Source: Agromyces luteolus (GTDB lineage Bacteria; Actinomycetota; Actinomycetes; Actinomycetales; Microbacteriaceae). Taken from it: a stretch of 64,000 bases of DNA. Under the pieces are notes generated by a model, which was not told the DNA's origin, did no database searches, and worked only from the letters and a program-made list of their open reading frames with translations. The stretch is from assembly GCF_009729855.1 (NCBI RefSeq), contig NZ_WODA01000008.1, forward strand, positions 103,805 through 167,804, read 5' to 3'. Shown here in pieces: positions 9,318 to 20,295 of the stretch. The stretch's first letter is position 1. The number at the start of each line of letters is the position of its first letter. A program made the translations under genes and the position numbers.

Positions 9318-11729
9318 GTGCGCGGCGCGCACGACCTCAGGCTCGTCGCGCCGGCGGTCACGGCCTGGGCGGCCGCGTGGTCGGCGACGAGCGCGCCCGA
9401 TGCCGGGGTGCCGAGCTGGGTGGCACCGCTCGTGGGGTGGTGCGTCGCGTCGGTCGCCCTCGGGGCCGTGCTGACCCTCCGGCACGGCCGGCGCGGCGAT
9501 CGCCGTCGCCGCGTCGACCATGGCGGACCTGGACCAGCGCCAGTGCTCCGCGCCGCGGCCGCGGTGCTGCTCGCCGCGTCGGCCGCGGGCCTCGTCGCGA
9601 CCGCTGCGTGGAGCGCGCTCGAGCATCGCGCACCCGGCGTCGTCGCAGAAGCGGCGTCGTCGCGCACGGAGGTCCGCGCGAGCGTGCGGCTCGATGCCGC
9701 GCCCCGTCGCGCGAGTGCGACGCCGTGGTCGGGGGAGCCGAGGTTGCGCGCGGCCGCGACGCTCGTCGACCTGACCATCGACGGGGCCCGGACCGCGGTT
9801 CCACCGATCCGCGTCGACCTGGCGTTGCCGGGCGACGTGGACGGACTGGGCTTCGGGTCGGCCGTCGTCGTCGAGGGCCGACTCGCCGAACTGCCGTCGT
9901 CCTCGCGTGCGGCCTTCCGCCTGTCCGCCTCGAAGATCGTCGGAACGGGACCTGCGCCGCCCTGGTTCGCGTGGACGCATCCGCTGCGCGAAGGACTCGC
10001 CGAGGCGTCCGCCGGGCTCGGCGGCGACGGGGGCGCCCTCGTGCCCGGCCTCGCGATCGGAGACACATCGCGAGTCTCCGACGAGCTGGAGTCCGCCATG
10101 ACGACCGCGTCGCTCACGCACCTGACTGCTGTGTCCGGCGCGAACTGCGCGATCATCACCGCGGCGGCGTTCTGGGCCGCCGGGCTCGCCAGCCTCCCGC
10201 GGACCGGGCGCGTGGTCGCGGCCCTCGTCGCGCTCGGCGGGTTCGTCGCGCTCGTGACGCCGGAAGCCAGCGTCGTGCGGGCGTCCGCGATGGCGATCGT
10301 CGTGCTCACCGCCTGCGCGACCGCTCGGGCGGCGGGCGGCATGCACGCCCTCGGCCTCGCGGTCGTCGCGCTGCTCGCGCTCGACCCGTGGTACGCCGCC
10401 GACGCCGGATTCGCGCTCTCCGTGTGCGCGACGGGAGGCCTGGTGCTGCTGTCGCGGCCGCTCGCGACGGCCCTCGGGCGATGGATGCCGCCGCCGATCG
10501 CCGCCGTCGTGGCGATTCCGCTCGCTGCGCAGCTGGCGTGCCAGCCCGTCCTCGTCCTGCTCGAGCCGGTGATCCCGGTCTACGGCGTGCCGGCCAACCT
10601 CCTGGCGGCGCCCGCCGCTCCGATCGCGACCATGGCGGGACTGCTCGGCTGCCTCCTGCTGCCCGTGCTGCCGTCCGTGGGTCTCGCGGCGCTCCAGGTG
10701 GCCTGGGTACCCGCAACGTGGATCGCGCTGCTGGCGCGGGGGGTCGAGGGCATGCCGTTCGCCGGGCTGCCCTGGCCGCCCGATGCCGTCGGCGCGGTGC
10801 TCGCGACGATCGCGATCGGCGCCGGACTCGTCCTCGCGTGCGGGCCCCGTCGAGCGGTGAGCCGCACCTGGCGAGCCGTGCGACGGGCGTCCGTCGTGGC
10901 ACTCGGTCTCAGCGTCGCCCTGCCGGTCGGACTCGCCACGGGGCCGCCGCTGCTCGCGAGCGCGTCGCGCCCGGCCGACTGGGATGTCTGGCAGTGCGAC
11001 GTCGGGCAGGGCGACGCCATCCTCGTCCGCAGCGGGGACGCCGTGATGCTCGTCGACGCCGGTCCGGACGCGGAGGCGCTCCAGGACTGTCTCGCGAGCG
11101 CGGGCGTCGATCGACTCGACCTCGTCGTGCTCACCCACTGGGACGCCGACCACGTGACCGGAACGTCCGCGCTCGCGGGAAGGGTCGCGACGGTGGTGCA
11201 CGGACCGCTCGACGGTGCGCGGTCCGCCCGCGCGCTCGAGCCGCTCGTCGACGCCGGCGCGACGCACGCCGAGGTCGTCGCCGGAGCGACCGGCACGATG
11301 GGCGACGCCCGGTGGCGGGTGTTCTGGCCGCGACCGGGTGCCGTGCCCGGGAACGATGCGAGCGTCGTGCTCGACCTCGTCACGCCCGAGTACCGAGCGC
11401 TCTTCCTCGGCGACCTCGGCCGCGAGGCGCAGGACGCGATGCGCCGTTCGACGGAGCTCGGCCGTGTCGATCTCGTGAAGGTCGCCCACCACGGCAGCGC
11501 CGACCAGAGCGCCGAGCTCTACGGCGAGCTCGCGGCCTCGGTCGGGCTGATCGGCGTCGGCGCCGACAACGGGTACGGGCACCCGACGGCCTCCGTGCTC
11601 GACGCGCTCGAATCCGCTCGGACGGTGCCGGTGCGGAGCGATGTCTCGGGTGACGCCCTGCTCCGGGCCATGCCCGGTGGCTTCGAGCTGTGGTCCGAGC
11701 GCGTCGTCGGTGTCGCGGGTGCTCCGTAG
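9318..11729 (+). CDS. comEC: ComEC/Rec2 DNA-uptake channel with metallo-beta-lactamase domain
   Basis: The 803-residue polytopic protein is the inner-membrane channel through which one DNA strand enters during transformation. The N-terminal OB-like soluble part is followed by the competence domain with many hydrophobic helices (HLTAVSGANCAIITAAAFWA is the family hallmark). The C-terminal metallo-beta-lactamase-fold domain starts at about residue 555 (WDVWQCDVGQGDAILV, THWDADHVTG, KVAHHGSADQ). The GTG start directly abuts the comEA stop. The presence of comEA-comEC does not prove transformability; pilus genes are outside the window. Confidence 0.94.
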   Translation: MRGAHDLRLVAPAVTAWAAAWSATSAPDAGVPSWVAPLVGWCVASVALGAVLTLRHGRRGDRRRRVDHGGPGPAPVLRAAAAVLLAASAAGLVATAAWSALEHRAPGVVAEAASSRTEVRASVRLDAAPRRASATPWSGEPRLRAAATLVDLTIDGARTAVPPIRVDLALPGDVDGLGFGSAVVVEGRLAELPSSSRAAFRLSASKIVGTGPAPPWFAWTHPLREGLAEASAGLGGDGGALVPGLAIGDTSRVSDELESAMTTASLTHLTAVSGANCAIITAAAFWAAGLASLPRTGRVVAALVALGGFVALVTPEASVVRASAMAIVVLTACATARAAGGMHALGLAVVALLALDPWYAADAGFALSVCATGGLVLLSRPLATALGRWMPPPIAAVVAIPLAAQLACQPVLVLLEPVIPVYGVPANLLAAPAAPIATMAGLLGCLLLPVLPSVGLAALQVAWVPATWIALLARGVEGMPFAGLPWPPDAVGAVLATIAIGAGLVLACGPRRAVSRTWRAVRRASVVALGLSVALPVGLATGPPLLASASRPADWDVWQCDVGQGDAILVRSGDAVMLVDAGPDAEALQDCLASAGVDRLDLVVLTHWDADHVTGTSALAGRVATVVHGPLDGARSARALEPLVDAGATHAEVVAGATGTMGDARWRVFWPRPGAVPGNDASVVLDLVTPEYRALFLGDLGREAQDAMRRSTELGRVDLVKVAHHGSADQSAELYGELAASVGLIGVGADNGYGHPTASVLDALESARTVPVRSDVSGDALLRAMPGGFELWSERVVGVAGAP

Positions 11730-11758
11730 ACTGGACCGGCACGAGGGAAGGGAGCGCC

Positions 11759-12775
<1,017 letters not shown>

Positions 12776-12794
12776 ACCGCCGGCCCCGGAACGA

Positions 12795-12830
12795 CGAAGG
12801 CCCCCGCACCTCACGGTGCGGGGGCCTTCG
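12795..12830. terminator. bidirectional terminator between holA and rpsT
   Basis: A perfect 16-bp stem (12795-12810 with 12815-12830) around the 4-base loop TCAC lies between the convergent holA and rpsT genes, 19 bases from one stop and 13 from the other. Because the stem is symmetrical it can serve both strands. Confidence 0.9.
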
Positions 12831-12843
12831 GACGACGCTCGGA

Positions 12844-13104
12844 TCAGAGCGCGGCGACCTGCTTCGCGATGGCCGACTTGCGGTTCGCGGCCTGGTTCTT
12901 GTGGATCACGCCCTTGCTCGCGGCCTTGTCGAGCTTGCGGTTCGCGACGCGGAGGGCGGCGGTGGCCTTCTCCTTGTCGCCCTCGGCGATGGCCTTGCGG
13001 GTGGCGGTGATGACGGTCTTGAGCTCGCTCTTCACGGCCTTGTTGCGCTCCTGCGCCTTCAGGTTGGTGCGGATGCGCTTGATCTGCGACTTGATGTTTG
13101 CCAC
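12844..13104 (-). CDS. rpsT: 30S ribosomal protein S20
   Basis: The 86-residue basic protein ([20 protein letters not shown] at the N-terminus, [13 protein letters not shown] at the C-terminus) is ribosomal protein S20, which binds 16S rRNA early in 30S assembly. Length and sequence match the family along its whole length. The start is GTG at 13104. It is transcribed toward holA and ends at the shared terminator. A canonical promoter lies about 110 bases upstream, leaving an untranslated leader of roughly 100 bases. Confidence 0.97.
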   Translation of the reverse strand: MANIKSQIKRIRTNLKAQERNKAVKSELKTVITATRKAIAEGDKEKATAALRVANRKLDKAASKGVIHKNQAANRKSAIAKQVAAL

Positions 13105-13211
13105 GTGGTTCGTCTTTCGTGTGTTCTGCGGGTACCGGAGTTGCCGCAATCGGTAGAGGGGCCGTCGCGGCGCATCGTGCGGGGTGGGACCCACACGCAA
13201 GCCAACAGGCA

Positions 13212-13241
13212 ACGATACCAGCAACGCCCGGGCGGCGGCAA
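13212..13241 (-). promoter_or_regulatory. sigma-70-type promoter of rpsT
   Basis: On the minus strand, -35 TTGCCG (13236-13241) and -10 TATCGT (13212-13217) are separated by 18 bases. They face rpsT and lie in the only non-coding stretch between rpsT and the upstream hydrolase gene. Confidence 0.6.
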
Positions 13242-13265
13242 AGCGGAACGGCGTCGAAGCGCGCG

Positions 13266-14018
13266 TCACGCGGTCCCGGTGGCCGACGCATGACGCAGCG
13301 CACGCAGTTCGAGTTCGGCCACCGCGCCGAGCACGGCTGCGGTGAACTCCTCGGGTCGGGCGAGGCTCACGAGGTGGGTGGCGCCCTCGATGTGCACGAG
13401 CCGGCCGTCGGCGGCGGCGCGGAGCATCCGACGCTCCTCGAACCGGAAGTGGTCGTAGCGCCCGTTGACGAACCAGATCGGCACCTCGACGGCCGCGATC
13501 GAGGCCTCGAGATCGAGTTCGCCCACCGCGGTGATCGCCGGACGCATGACGTCGAGCGCGACTCCGCCCGCCACGATGTCGTCGACCGCGGCGGCGGAGA
13601 GGAAGAGGCGTGCCATCCGGTCGTTGAGCGCGCGGCCCCGGTCGGGCAGCCGGCCGATCGCGTCGGCGAGGCGCAGGTAGCCGTGCAGCCCCGCGCCGCG
13701 CGGCCGGGTGCCGCACGACGCGGCGACGAGCCCGTCGAGGCCCTGCGGATGCCGCGCCGCGAACTCGATCGACAGGTATCCGCCGAGGCTCAGGCCCACG
13801 AGCAGCCGCGGCACCCCGGGGACGGATTCGCCCAGTGCCTCGCCGATCGTGTCGAGCGCGTCGTCGAGCGTGAACGGCTCGCCGAGCCGGGCGCCGTGGC
13901 CCGGGAGGTCGACGGGCACGACCTCGAGGTCGTGCCGTCCGAGCCGCTGCACCTGCCCGCGCCACATCGTCGCCGAGGTCCGGATCCCGTGGACGAGGAC
14001 GACGCGGGCGCGCGGCAT
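13266..14018 (-). CDS. alpha/beta hydrolase
   Basis: The 250-residue protein has an alpha/beta-hydrolase fold: [13 protein letters not shown] oxyanion region, nucleophile elbow GLSLGG (about residue 94), acid in NGRYDH and histidine in GATHLV. The substrate is unknown; lipase, esterase and lactonase activities are all possible. It is the third gene of a minus-strand operon, starting only 3 bases after the response-regulator stop, so it may be co-expressed with and controlled by that two-component system. The ATG start gives [11 protein letters not shown], with beta strand 1 immediately at the N-terminus, as usual for the family. Confidence 0.85.
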   Translation of the reverse strand: MPRARVVLVHGIRTSATMWRGQVQRLGRHDLEVVPVDLPGHGARLGEPFTLDDALDTIGEALGESVPGVPRLLVGLSLGGYLSIEFAARHPQGLDGLVAASCGTRPRGAGLHGYLRLADAIGRLPDRGRALNDRMARLFLSAAAVDDIVAGGVALDVMRPAITAVGELDLEASIAAVEVPIWFVNGRYDHFRFEERRMLRAAADGRLVHIEGATHLVSLARPEEFTAAVLGAVAELELRALRHASATGTA

Positions 14019-14021
14019 CCG

Positions 14022-14648
14022 TCAGCCCGCCCGGATCGCCCCGAGCTCGCGGGCCCGCGCGACCGCGGCGGTGCGCGACCCGACGCCGAGCTTGGTGAAG
14101 ATGTGCACGAGGTGCGACTTCACCGTCGCCTCACTGAGGAAGAGCGACTGGCCGATCTCCCGGTTCGTCCGCCCGGCGGCCACGAGCGCGAGCACCTCGG
14201 CCTCGCGCACCGTCAGGCGCTGGTCGCCGGCGCGCTGCGACTCGTCGAGCCGCGAGGCGACCGTCGGTGCGAGCGCGGACTCGCCGGCCGCCGCGGCCCG
14301 GATCGCCGCGACGAGCTCGCCGGGCGGGGCGTCCTTCAGGAGGTACCCGCTCGCGCCGGCCTCGATCGCGCCGAGGATGTCGGCATCCGTGTCGTAGTTG
14401 GTGAGGACCAGCACGCGCGGGGCGTTCGGCATCGAGCGGATCCGGCGGGTCGCGTCGACGCCCTGGAGCGCGCCCGGGAACTGCAGGTCCATCAGCACGA
14501 GGTCGATGCCCGGCGTCTCGGCGATCCGGACCGCGTCCTCGGCGCTCGCGGCCTCGGCCACGACGTGGAGGTCGTCCTCGGCCTCGAGGAGCGCGCGCAT
14601 GCCGGCGCGCACGACGGGGTGGTCGTCGCTGAGCAGGAGCCCGATCAT
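14022..14648 (-). CDS. NarL/LuxR-family response regulator
   Basis: The 208-residue protein has an N-terminal receiver domain (acidic pocket SDDHP; phospho-acceptor Asp in [19 protein letters not shown]; conserved Lys in GYLLKDAP) and a C-terminal LuxR helix-turn-helix ([39 protein letters not shown]). It should be phosphorylated by the kinase whose gene overlaps its start by 4 bases (14645-14648). Target genes cannot be read from the window; the downstream hydrolase is in the same operon. Confidence 0.93.
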   Translation of the reverse strand: MIGLLLSDDHPVVRAGMRALLEAEDDLHVVAEAASAEDAVRIAETPGIDLVLMDLQFPGALQGVDATRRIRSMPNAPRVLVLTNYDTDADILGAIEAGASGYLLKDAPPGELVAAIRAAAAGESALAPTVASRLDESQRAGDQRLTVREAEVLALVAAGRTNREIGQSLFLSEATVKSHLVHIFTKLGVGSRTAAVARARELGAIRAG

Positions 14649-15871
14649 GCGGGGACCACCGGGATCCGCACGGAGAGGGCCGTGCCGCCGCCGGGGGTGG
14701 ACTCGACGTCGACGGTGCCGCCGAGGCTCTCGGCGCGGCGGCGGATGGCGCGGAGTCCGAACGACGGCGCCGTCTCGTCGTCGCCCGTCAGCGCGGACGG
14801 ATCGAACCCGACCCCGTCGTCGACGACGTCGAGCGCGACCTCGTCGCCGAGGTAGCTCAGCGTGAGCTCGGCGCGCCCGGCGTCGGCGTGCTTGACGACG
14901 TTCGAGAGCGAGCCCTGCGCGAGCCGGAGGAGGGTCGCCTCGATCGACATGGGCAGCGGCACCGGGTGGCCGCTCAGGGAGAACGCGATGCGCGTGCGGG
15001 TGCCCGCCTGGCGGGCCTGCTCGTTCGTGGCGTCCGCGAGGCGCCGCAACGCGCCGGGCAGCGTCTGCTCGTCGAGCGCCGGCGGCGTGAGCTCCCGGAT
15101 GAAGCGCCGCGTCTCCTGGAGGTTCTCGGCCGCCGTCTCGCGGGCGAGGCGGAGCTTGTCGCGCGTGCCGTCGTCGGCGACGTCGCGCTCGGCCGCGTGC
15201 AGCAGCATCTGGATGCTCGACAGTCCCTGCGCCACGGTGTCGTGGATCTCGCGCGCGATGCGCTCGCGCTCGGCGAGCGTGCCCGCCTCACGGCTGGCCG
15301 CGGCGAGTTCCTCGCGGGTCGCGAGCAGGTCGAGGATGAGCGACTGGCGCTCGCGCGTCTCGACGGCCATGGCGCGGTAGCCCAGCCCGATGATGACCGC
15401 CACTCCCGCGGAGATGAGCGGCCCGAGCACGCTGCCGACCTCGAAGCCGAGCTGCGAGGTCGAGCTCCACACGCTGATGAGGAAGGTCACCCCGACGAGG
15501 GGCACCGCCCAGCGGGCGGGGAGGACGTGGAGCTCCAGGAAGAAGAGCGGGAACGCGAGGAACGCCGCGTCGGGCGTCAGCGCGCTGAGCCCGAGCCACA
15601 GGCCGAGCAGCATCACCAGCCACGCCGCGCGCATCCACGGCGTGACCACCGAGTGCGCCGTGACGACGCCGACGAGGTAGGCGCCGATGAAGGCGATCGA
15701 GAGGATCGAGATGGCGACGAGCTGCTCGCCGCCGGCGATCACGGCCCGAGCCAGCACGAACATCGTGAGGCCGACCACGAGGACGTGGAGGCCGACCCGC
15801 AACGAGACGAAGACGGGTCGCAGTGCGGACGGTCGGACCCGTCCGACGAGTGGGGCATCGAGCACGGTCAT
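14645..15871 (-). CDS. membrane sensor histidine kinase (HisKA_3 type)
   Basis: The 408-residue protein has about six N-terminal transmembrane helices ([19 protein letters not shown] and following), a short coiled coil ([19 protein letters not shown]), a HisKA_3 dimerisation domain with phospho-accepting His in [20 protein letters not shown], and a HATPase_c domain ([12 protein letters not shown]-box, [25 protein letters not shown]). The frame is open upstream into the divergent lepA gene. ATG 15871 is chosen because TACGCT (15882-15887 on the minus strand) lies ten bases before it and the membrane domain starts soon after. The sensory input is unknown, as in other 6-TM NarL-type kinases. Confidence 0.92.
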   Translation of the reverse strand: MTVLDAPLVGRVRPSALRPVFVSLRVGLHVLVVGLTMFVLARAVIAGGEQLVAISILSIAFIGAYLVGVVTAHSVVTPWMRAAWLVMLLGLWLGLSALTPDAAFLAFPLFFLELHVLPARWAVPLVGVTFLISVWSSTSQLGFEVGSVLGPLISAGVAVIIGLGYRAMAVETRERQSLILDLLATREELAAASREAGTLAERERIAREIHDTVAQGLSSIQMLLHAAERDVADDGTRDKLRLARETAAENLQETRRFIRELTPPALDEQTLPGALRRLADATNEQARQAGTRTRIAFSLSGHPVPLPMSIEATLLRLAQGSLSNVVKHADAGRAELTLSYLGDEVALDVVDDGVGFDPSALTGDDETAPSFGLRAIRRRAESLGGTVDVESTPGGGTALSVRIPVVPA

Positions 15872-15950
15872 GGTGCGTTTCAGCGTAGTCCGGGGGCCCT
15901 CGGGCGGCATCCGTCGAAAGGAGGATCTCCCGCATGGGAGAATCGACAGG

Positions 15951-17822
15951 ATGTCTCCGAGAGCTGCTGCCCCACTGGTGCCCGCCGCCACCGATCCCGC
16001 GCTGATCCGCAACTTCTGCATCATCGCGCACATCGACCACGGCAAGTCGACCCTCGCCGACCGCATGCTGCAGATCACGGGCGTGGTCGCGGAGCGCGAC
16101 ATGCGCGCCCAGTACCTCGACCGCATGGACATCGAGCGCGAGCGCGGCATCACCATCAAGAGCCAGGCCGTGCGCATGCCGTGGGCCCTTCGACAGGCCG
16201 AGGGACCGGAGCAGCCGTACGCCCTGAACATGATCGACACCCCCGGGCACGTCGACTTCAGCTACGAGGTGTCCCGCTCGCTCGCCGCGTGCGAGGGCGC
16301 GATCCTGCTGGTGGATGCCGCGCAGGGCATCGAAGCGCAGACGCTCGCGAACCTGTACCTCGCGCTCGAGAACGACCTCGAGATCATCCCCGTGCTGAAC
16401 AAGATCGACCTCCCCGCGGCGGAGCCCGAGAAGTACGCGCGCGAACTCGCCGACCTCATCGGCGGCTCGCCCGACGACGTGCTGCGGGTCTCCGGCAAGA
16501 CGGGCATGGGCGTCGAGGACCTCCTCGACCGGGTCGTCGAGCGCATTCCCGCGCCGACGGGGAACGCGGATGCCCCGGCGCGGGCGATGATCTTCGACAG
16601 CGTCTACGACAGCTACCGCGGCGTCGTCACCTACGTCCGCATGGTCGACGGCCAGCTGAACCCGCGCGAGCGCATCCAGATGATGTCGACGAAGGCGACC
16701 CACGAGATCCTCGAGATCGGGGTGAGCTCGCCCGAGCCCACCCCGACGAAGGGCCTCGGCGTCGGCGAGGTGGGCTACCTCATCACGGGCGTGAAGGACG
16801 TGCGCCAGTCGAAGGTCGGCGACACGGTCACGAGCGCCGCGAAGCCCGCGGCCGAGCCGCTCGCCGGGTACACCGAGCCGCTGCCCATGGTGTTCTCGGG
16901 CCTCTACCCGATCGACGGCAGCGACTACCCCGAGCTGCGCGAGGCGCTCGACAAGCTCAAGCTGTCGGATGCGGCGCTCGTGTACGAGCCCGAGACGTCG
17001 GTCGCGCTCGGCTTCGGCTTCCGCTGCGGGTTCCTCGGCCTCCTGCACCTCGAGATCGTCACCGAGCGGCTCCGCCGCGAGTTCGACCTCGACATCATCG
17101 CGACCGCGCCGTCCGTGGTCTACGAGGTGACGACCGAAGACAAGAAGTCGGTCACGGTCACCAACCCGAGCGAGTTCCCGACCGGCGGCAAGATCGCCGA
17201 GGTGCGCGAGCCCATCGTGAAGGCCGCGATCCTCGCGCCGAAGGACTACGTCGGCACCATCATGGAGCTCTGCCAGTCGCGTCGGGGGACGCTCCTCGGC
17301 ATGGAGTACCTCGGCGAGGACCGCGTCGAGATCCGCTACAACATGCCGCTCGGCGAGATCGTCTTCGACTTCTTCGACAACCTCAAGTCGAAGACCGCCG
17401 GGTACGCATCGCTCGACTACGAGCCCGCCGGCGACCAGGCCGCCGACCTCGTGAAGGTCGACATCCTGCTGCAGGGCGAGCAGGTCGACGCGTTCAGCGC
17501 GATCGTGCACCGCGACAAGGCGTACGCCTACGGCGTGCTGATGACGGGGCGCCTGCGCGAGCTCATCCCGAGGCAGCAGTTCGAGGTGCCGATCCAGGCG
17601 GCGATCGGTGCGCGCATCATCGCGCGCGAGTCGATCCGCGCCATCCGGAAGGACGTCCTCGCGAAGTGCTACGGCGGTGACATCACCCGCAAGCGCAAGC
17701 TCCTCGAGAAGCAGAAGGAGGGCAAGAAGCGCATGAAGATGGTCGGCCGCGTCGAGGTGCCCCAGGAGGCGTTCATCGCCGCCCTGAGCGGGGAGACCGA
17801 GAAGAAGGACGCCAAGAAGTAG
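15951..17822 (+). CDS. lepA: elongation factor 4 (LepA), ribosome back-translocase GTPase
   Basis: The 623-residue translational GTPase carries G1 AHIDHGKST, switch and G2 region [11 protein letters not shown]3 DTPGHVDF, G4 NKIDLP and G5 SGKTGMG. The EF-G-like domains and the LepA-specific C-terminal domain follow ([34 protein letters not shown]). It acts on stalled or mis-translocated ribosomes and in 30S biogenesis. The ATG at 15951 is preceded by GAGAAT (15938-15943) with a 7-base gap, so it is likely leaderless. The divergent kinase gene shares the 79-base intergenic region. Confidence 0.97.
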   Translation: MSPRAAAPLVPAATDPALIRNFCIIAHIDHGKSTLADRMLQITGVVAERDMRAQYLDRMDIERERGITIKSQAVRMPWALRQAEGPEQPYALNMIDTPGHVDFSYEVSRSLAACEGAILLVDAAQGIEAQTLANLYLALENDLEIIPVLNKIDLPAAEPEKYARELADLIGGSPDDVLRVSGKTGMGVEDLLDRVVERIPAPTGNADAPARAMIFDSVYDSYRGVVTYVRMVDGQLNPRERIQMMSTKATHEILEIGVSSPEPTPTKGLGVGEVGYLITGVKDVRQSKVGDTVTSAAKPAAEPLAGYTEPLPMVFSGLYPIDGSDYPELREALDKLKLSDAALVYEPETSVALGFGFRCGFLGLLHLEIVTERLRREFDLDIIATAPSVVYEVTTEDKKSVTVTNPSEFPTGGKIAEVREPIVKAAILAPKDYVGTIMELCQSRRGTLLGMEYLGEDRVEIRYNMPLGEIVFDFFDNLKSKTAGYASLDYEPAGDQAADLVKVDILLQGEQVDAFSAIVHRDKAYAYGVLMTGRLRELIPRQQFEVPIQAAIGARIIARESIRAIRKDVLAKCYGGDITRKRKLLEKQKEGKKRMKMVGRVEVPQEAFIAALSGETEKKDAKK

Positions 17823-17830
17823 GGGGAGCG

Positions 17831-18481
17831 ATGACCCGGCGAAGCACGTTCACCGACCAGTCGGTGACCTATGGCGCGATCGGCGCGACGCTCGACCCCG
17901 ACCTGCTGCGGTATCCGCCGGCCGGGTTCACGCCGTCGGAGGACTCGGTGCGACTGGGCTCCGGGCGGGAGCGCTTCGACGCCTCGGCCGATGCGCTCAT
18001 GACGTGGGGCATCCAGCAGGGCGCCGGCTTCACGGTGGTCGACCCGTCGCCCGGCACGGGCGCCCAGTACACGGGCCTCGCCTACGACGAGGCCGGAGCA
18101 CCGCTCGCCGAGCAGCCCTCGCCCCGCGTCGAGCAGCGTTTCGGCCCCGACGGCACGCCGTACGTCAGCGCCGGGATGACCGCGACGCTGAGGCGGCGCG
18201 GGCGCCTGCGCACGCGCTCGACCCCGGTGCTCGTCGTCTACGTCGTCGACGAGCCGAACCGGATCGGCTTCGCGTACGGCACCACCGGTGACGCGTCGGA
18301 GAACGGCGAGGAGTCGTTCATCCTCGAGCACCGCGACGACGACTCGGTGTGGCTCACGATCCGGTCGGCGTTCGAGCCGAACGGCGGCCTGCGACGCGTG
18401 TTCGGACCGCTCGTGCGCCGGCGGCGACGGGAGCTCACGAAGCGGGAGCTCCGCGCGCTGCATCCCGCATTCCCGGTCTGA
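17831..18481 (+). CDS. DUF1990 (UPF0548) family protein
   Basis: The 216-residue soluble protein matches the DUF1990 pattern I recognise from actinobacteria: N-terminal TYGAIGATL, the LGSGRERFDASADALMTW segment, and C-terminal VLVVYVVDEPNRIGFAYGTT. No enzymatic residues are known to me. It starts 8 bases after lepA behind GGGGGAG, and its TGA overlaps the hemW ATG, so lepA, this gene and hemW form one operon. The function is unknown; the Arg-rich C-terminus (VRRRRRELTKRE) may contact nucleic acid, which is only inference. Confidence 0.75.
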   Translation: MTRRSTFTDQSVTYGAIGATLDPDLLRYPPAGFTPSEDSVRLGSGRERFDASADALMTWGIQQGAGFTVVDPSPGTGAQYTGLAYDEAGAPLAEQPSPRVEQRFGPDGTPYVSAGMTATLRRRGRLRTRSTPVLVVYVVDEPNRIGFAYGTTGDASENGEESFILEHRDDDSVWLTIRSAFEPNGGLRRVFGPLVRRRRRELTKRELRALHPAFPV

Positions 18482-19716
18482 TGGCCGGACCCCTGCCGAT
18501 CGCCGACCCGGCACCGGCCGACGGCCTGCTCCCGGCGAGCGCGACGACGGATGCCGCGTCCCGCGTGTTCGGCGTCTACCTGCACGTGCCGTTCTGCCGC
18601 GTGCGGTGCGGCTACTGCGACTTCAACACGTACACGTCGGGGGAGCTGCGCGGCGCCCGGCAGGAGGACTTCGCCCACCAGGCCGCGGCCGAGGTCCGGT
18701 TCGCACGCGACGTGCTCGAGGCATCCGGCGCCCCCGACGGCCCCGCGTCGACCGTGTTCTTCGGCGGCGGCACGCCGACCCTGCTGCCGGCCGCCGACCT
18801 CGTCAGGATGCTCGGCGCGGTGCGCGACGCGTTCGGCATCGCCGGCGGCGCCGAGGTCACCACGGAGGCGAACCCCGACTCGGTCGACGCCGACGACCTG
18901 CGGCGCCTCGCCGACGGCGGGTTCACGCGCGTCTCGTTCGGCATGCAGTCGGCCGTGCCGCACGTCCTCGCGGCGCTCGACCGGACCCACGACCCGATGC
19001 GGATCCCGCTCGTCGTCGGCTGGGCGCGCGAGGCGGGCCTCGACGTCAGCCTCGACCTGATCTACGGCACGCCGGGGGAATCGCTCGCCGATTGGCGCAC
19101 GAGCCTCGGGGCGGTGCTCGCCGAGCGGCCCGACCACGTCAGCGCCTACGCGCTCATCGTCGAGGACGGCACGAAGCTCGCCCGGCGGATCCGCCGCGGC
19201 GAGCTCGCGGCCGTCGACGACGACCTCGCGGCCGACATGTACGAGCTGGCCGACGAGATGCTCGTCGAAGCGGGCTACGAGTGGTACGAGGTCTCGAACT
19301 GGGCGACGGATGCCGCGCACCGGTCGAGGCACAACCTCGGCTACTGGAGGGGCGACGACTGGTGGGGCGTGGGTCCCGGCGCGCACAGCCATGTCGGAGG
19401 AGTCCGCTGGTGGAACGCCAAGCACCCCGCGGCGTACGCCGAGCGGCTCGCTGCAGGCGTGTCGCCCGCGGTCGGCCGCGAGAGCCTCGACCACGCGACG
19501 CGCGAGACCGAGCGCGTGCTCCTCGCGACGCGCATCCGCGAGGGCGTCGAGGTCTCGAGCCTGCACGCCGGCGGCCGGCACGCCGTCGCCGGCCTGATCG
19601 CCGATGGGCTCGTCGACGCGCGAACCGCCCTCGCCGGGCGGCTGACGCTGACCCGGCGAGGGCGGTTGCTGGCGGACGCCGTCGTGCGGCGCCTGCTGGA
19701 GACGGTGTTCGAGTAG
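18481..19716 (+). CDS. hemW: HemW-type radical SAM protein (haem chaperone, formerly oxygen-independent coproporphyrinogen oxidase-like)
   Basis: The 411-residue protein has the radical-SAM cluster motif CRVRCGYC (CxxxCxxC), the FFGGGTPTLL SAM-binding segment, ANPDS, and YALIVEDGTKLA, with the HemN C-terminal domain at the end. The short form with a three-cysteine CxxxCxxC motif matches HemW, a haem-trafficking protein, rather than true HemN. The ATG at 18481 overlaps the preceding stop (TGATG). lepA-hemW linkage is widespread in bacteria, which supports the naming. Confidence 0.92.
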   Translation: MAGPLPIADPAPADGLLPASATTDAASRVFGVYLHVPFCRVRCGYCDFNTYTSGELRGARQEDFAHQAAAEVRFARDVLEASGAPDGPASTVFFGGGTPTLLPAADLVRMLGAVRDAFGIAGGAEVTTEANPDSVDADDLRRLADGGFTRVSFGMQSAVPHVLAALDRTHDPMRIPLVVGWAREAGLDVSLDLIYGTPGESLADWRTSLGAVLAERPDHVSAYALIVEDGTKLARRIRRGELAAVDDDLAADMYELADEMLVEAGYEWYEVSNWATDAAHRSRHNLGYWRGDDWWGVGPGAHSHVGGVRWWNAKHPAAYAERLAAGVSPAVGRESLDHATRETERVLLATRIREGVEVSSLHAGGRHAVAGLIADGLVDARTALAGRLTLTRRGRLLADAVVRRLLETVFE

Positions 19717-19735
19717 CGCGGAGCGCGTACCGAGA

Positions 19736-20182
19736 TCAGCTGACGAACTTGATGGCGACGGGGTACACGTAGTACTCGCCGTTGTTCGCCTTGATCGCGG
19801 CGATGATGCCGAACACGATCGCGGCGATCCAGGCCGCGAGCAGCAGGAAGATGCCGATGATCACGAAGGTGAGGATCGAACCCACCACGTAGGCGATGAG
19901 CAGCGTGATCTGGAAGTTCAGCGCCGTCGCGGTGTGCTCGCGGATGAAGGGGCCCTTGTCCTTCAGGACGAGGTATCCGATCAGCGCCGGCAGGAAGCCG
20001 AACAGGATGCCGCCGATGTGGATCAGCGTCGCCCAGAGCTTCTCGTCGGCCGGGCTGAGCGGCTGGCTCTGCTGGTAGGGCCCGTCACCGGGGGGAGGCG
20101 GCGGCGTCGGACCACCCGGCGGGTGCGGCGGCGGGCCGCCGGCGGGCGGCGTGGGAGGCGTGGGAGGTGGTGCGTCGGACAT
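19736..20182 (-). CDS. DUF4870-type small membrane protein with Pro-rich N-terminus
   Basis: The 148-residue protein has a Pro/Gly-rich cytoplasmic N-terminal tail (about 40 residues), the segment DEKLWATLIHIGGIL, and three hydrophobic helices ending in VYPVAIKFVS. This matches the DUF4870/Tic20-like small membrane family, whose function is unknown. ATG 20182 has AGAGGAGC just upstream. It is a paralogue of the gene at 20296-20709 (shared EHTATALNFQITL versus TEGKEALNFQITL), and a hairpin terminator lies between them, so the two are probably transcribed separately. Confidence 0.8.
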   Translation of the reverse strand: MSDAPPPTPPTPPAGGPPPHPPGGPTPPPPPGDGPYQQSQPLSPADEKLWATLIHIGGILFGFLPALIGYLVLKDKGPFIREHTATALNFQITLLIAYVVGSILTFVIIGIFLLLAAWIAAIVFGIIAAIKANNGEYYVYPVAIKFVS

Positions 20183-20242
20183 GATGCGTGCTCCTCTGTG
20201 GTCGCGCCCGGACAGGGGACGTTCCCTCATGCTGGCACACGA

Positions 20243-20279
20243 CGACGCGCCGGTCGAGGGATGCTCGACCGGCGCGTCG
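20243..20279 (-). terminator. hairpin between the two DUF4870 genes
   Basis: A perfect 16-bp stem (20243-20258 with 20264-20279) around a 5-base loop lies 16 bases past the stop of the upstream minus-strand gene. Confidence 0.75.
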
Positions 20280-20295
20280 GAGGCTCGCCCGCGAC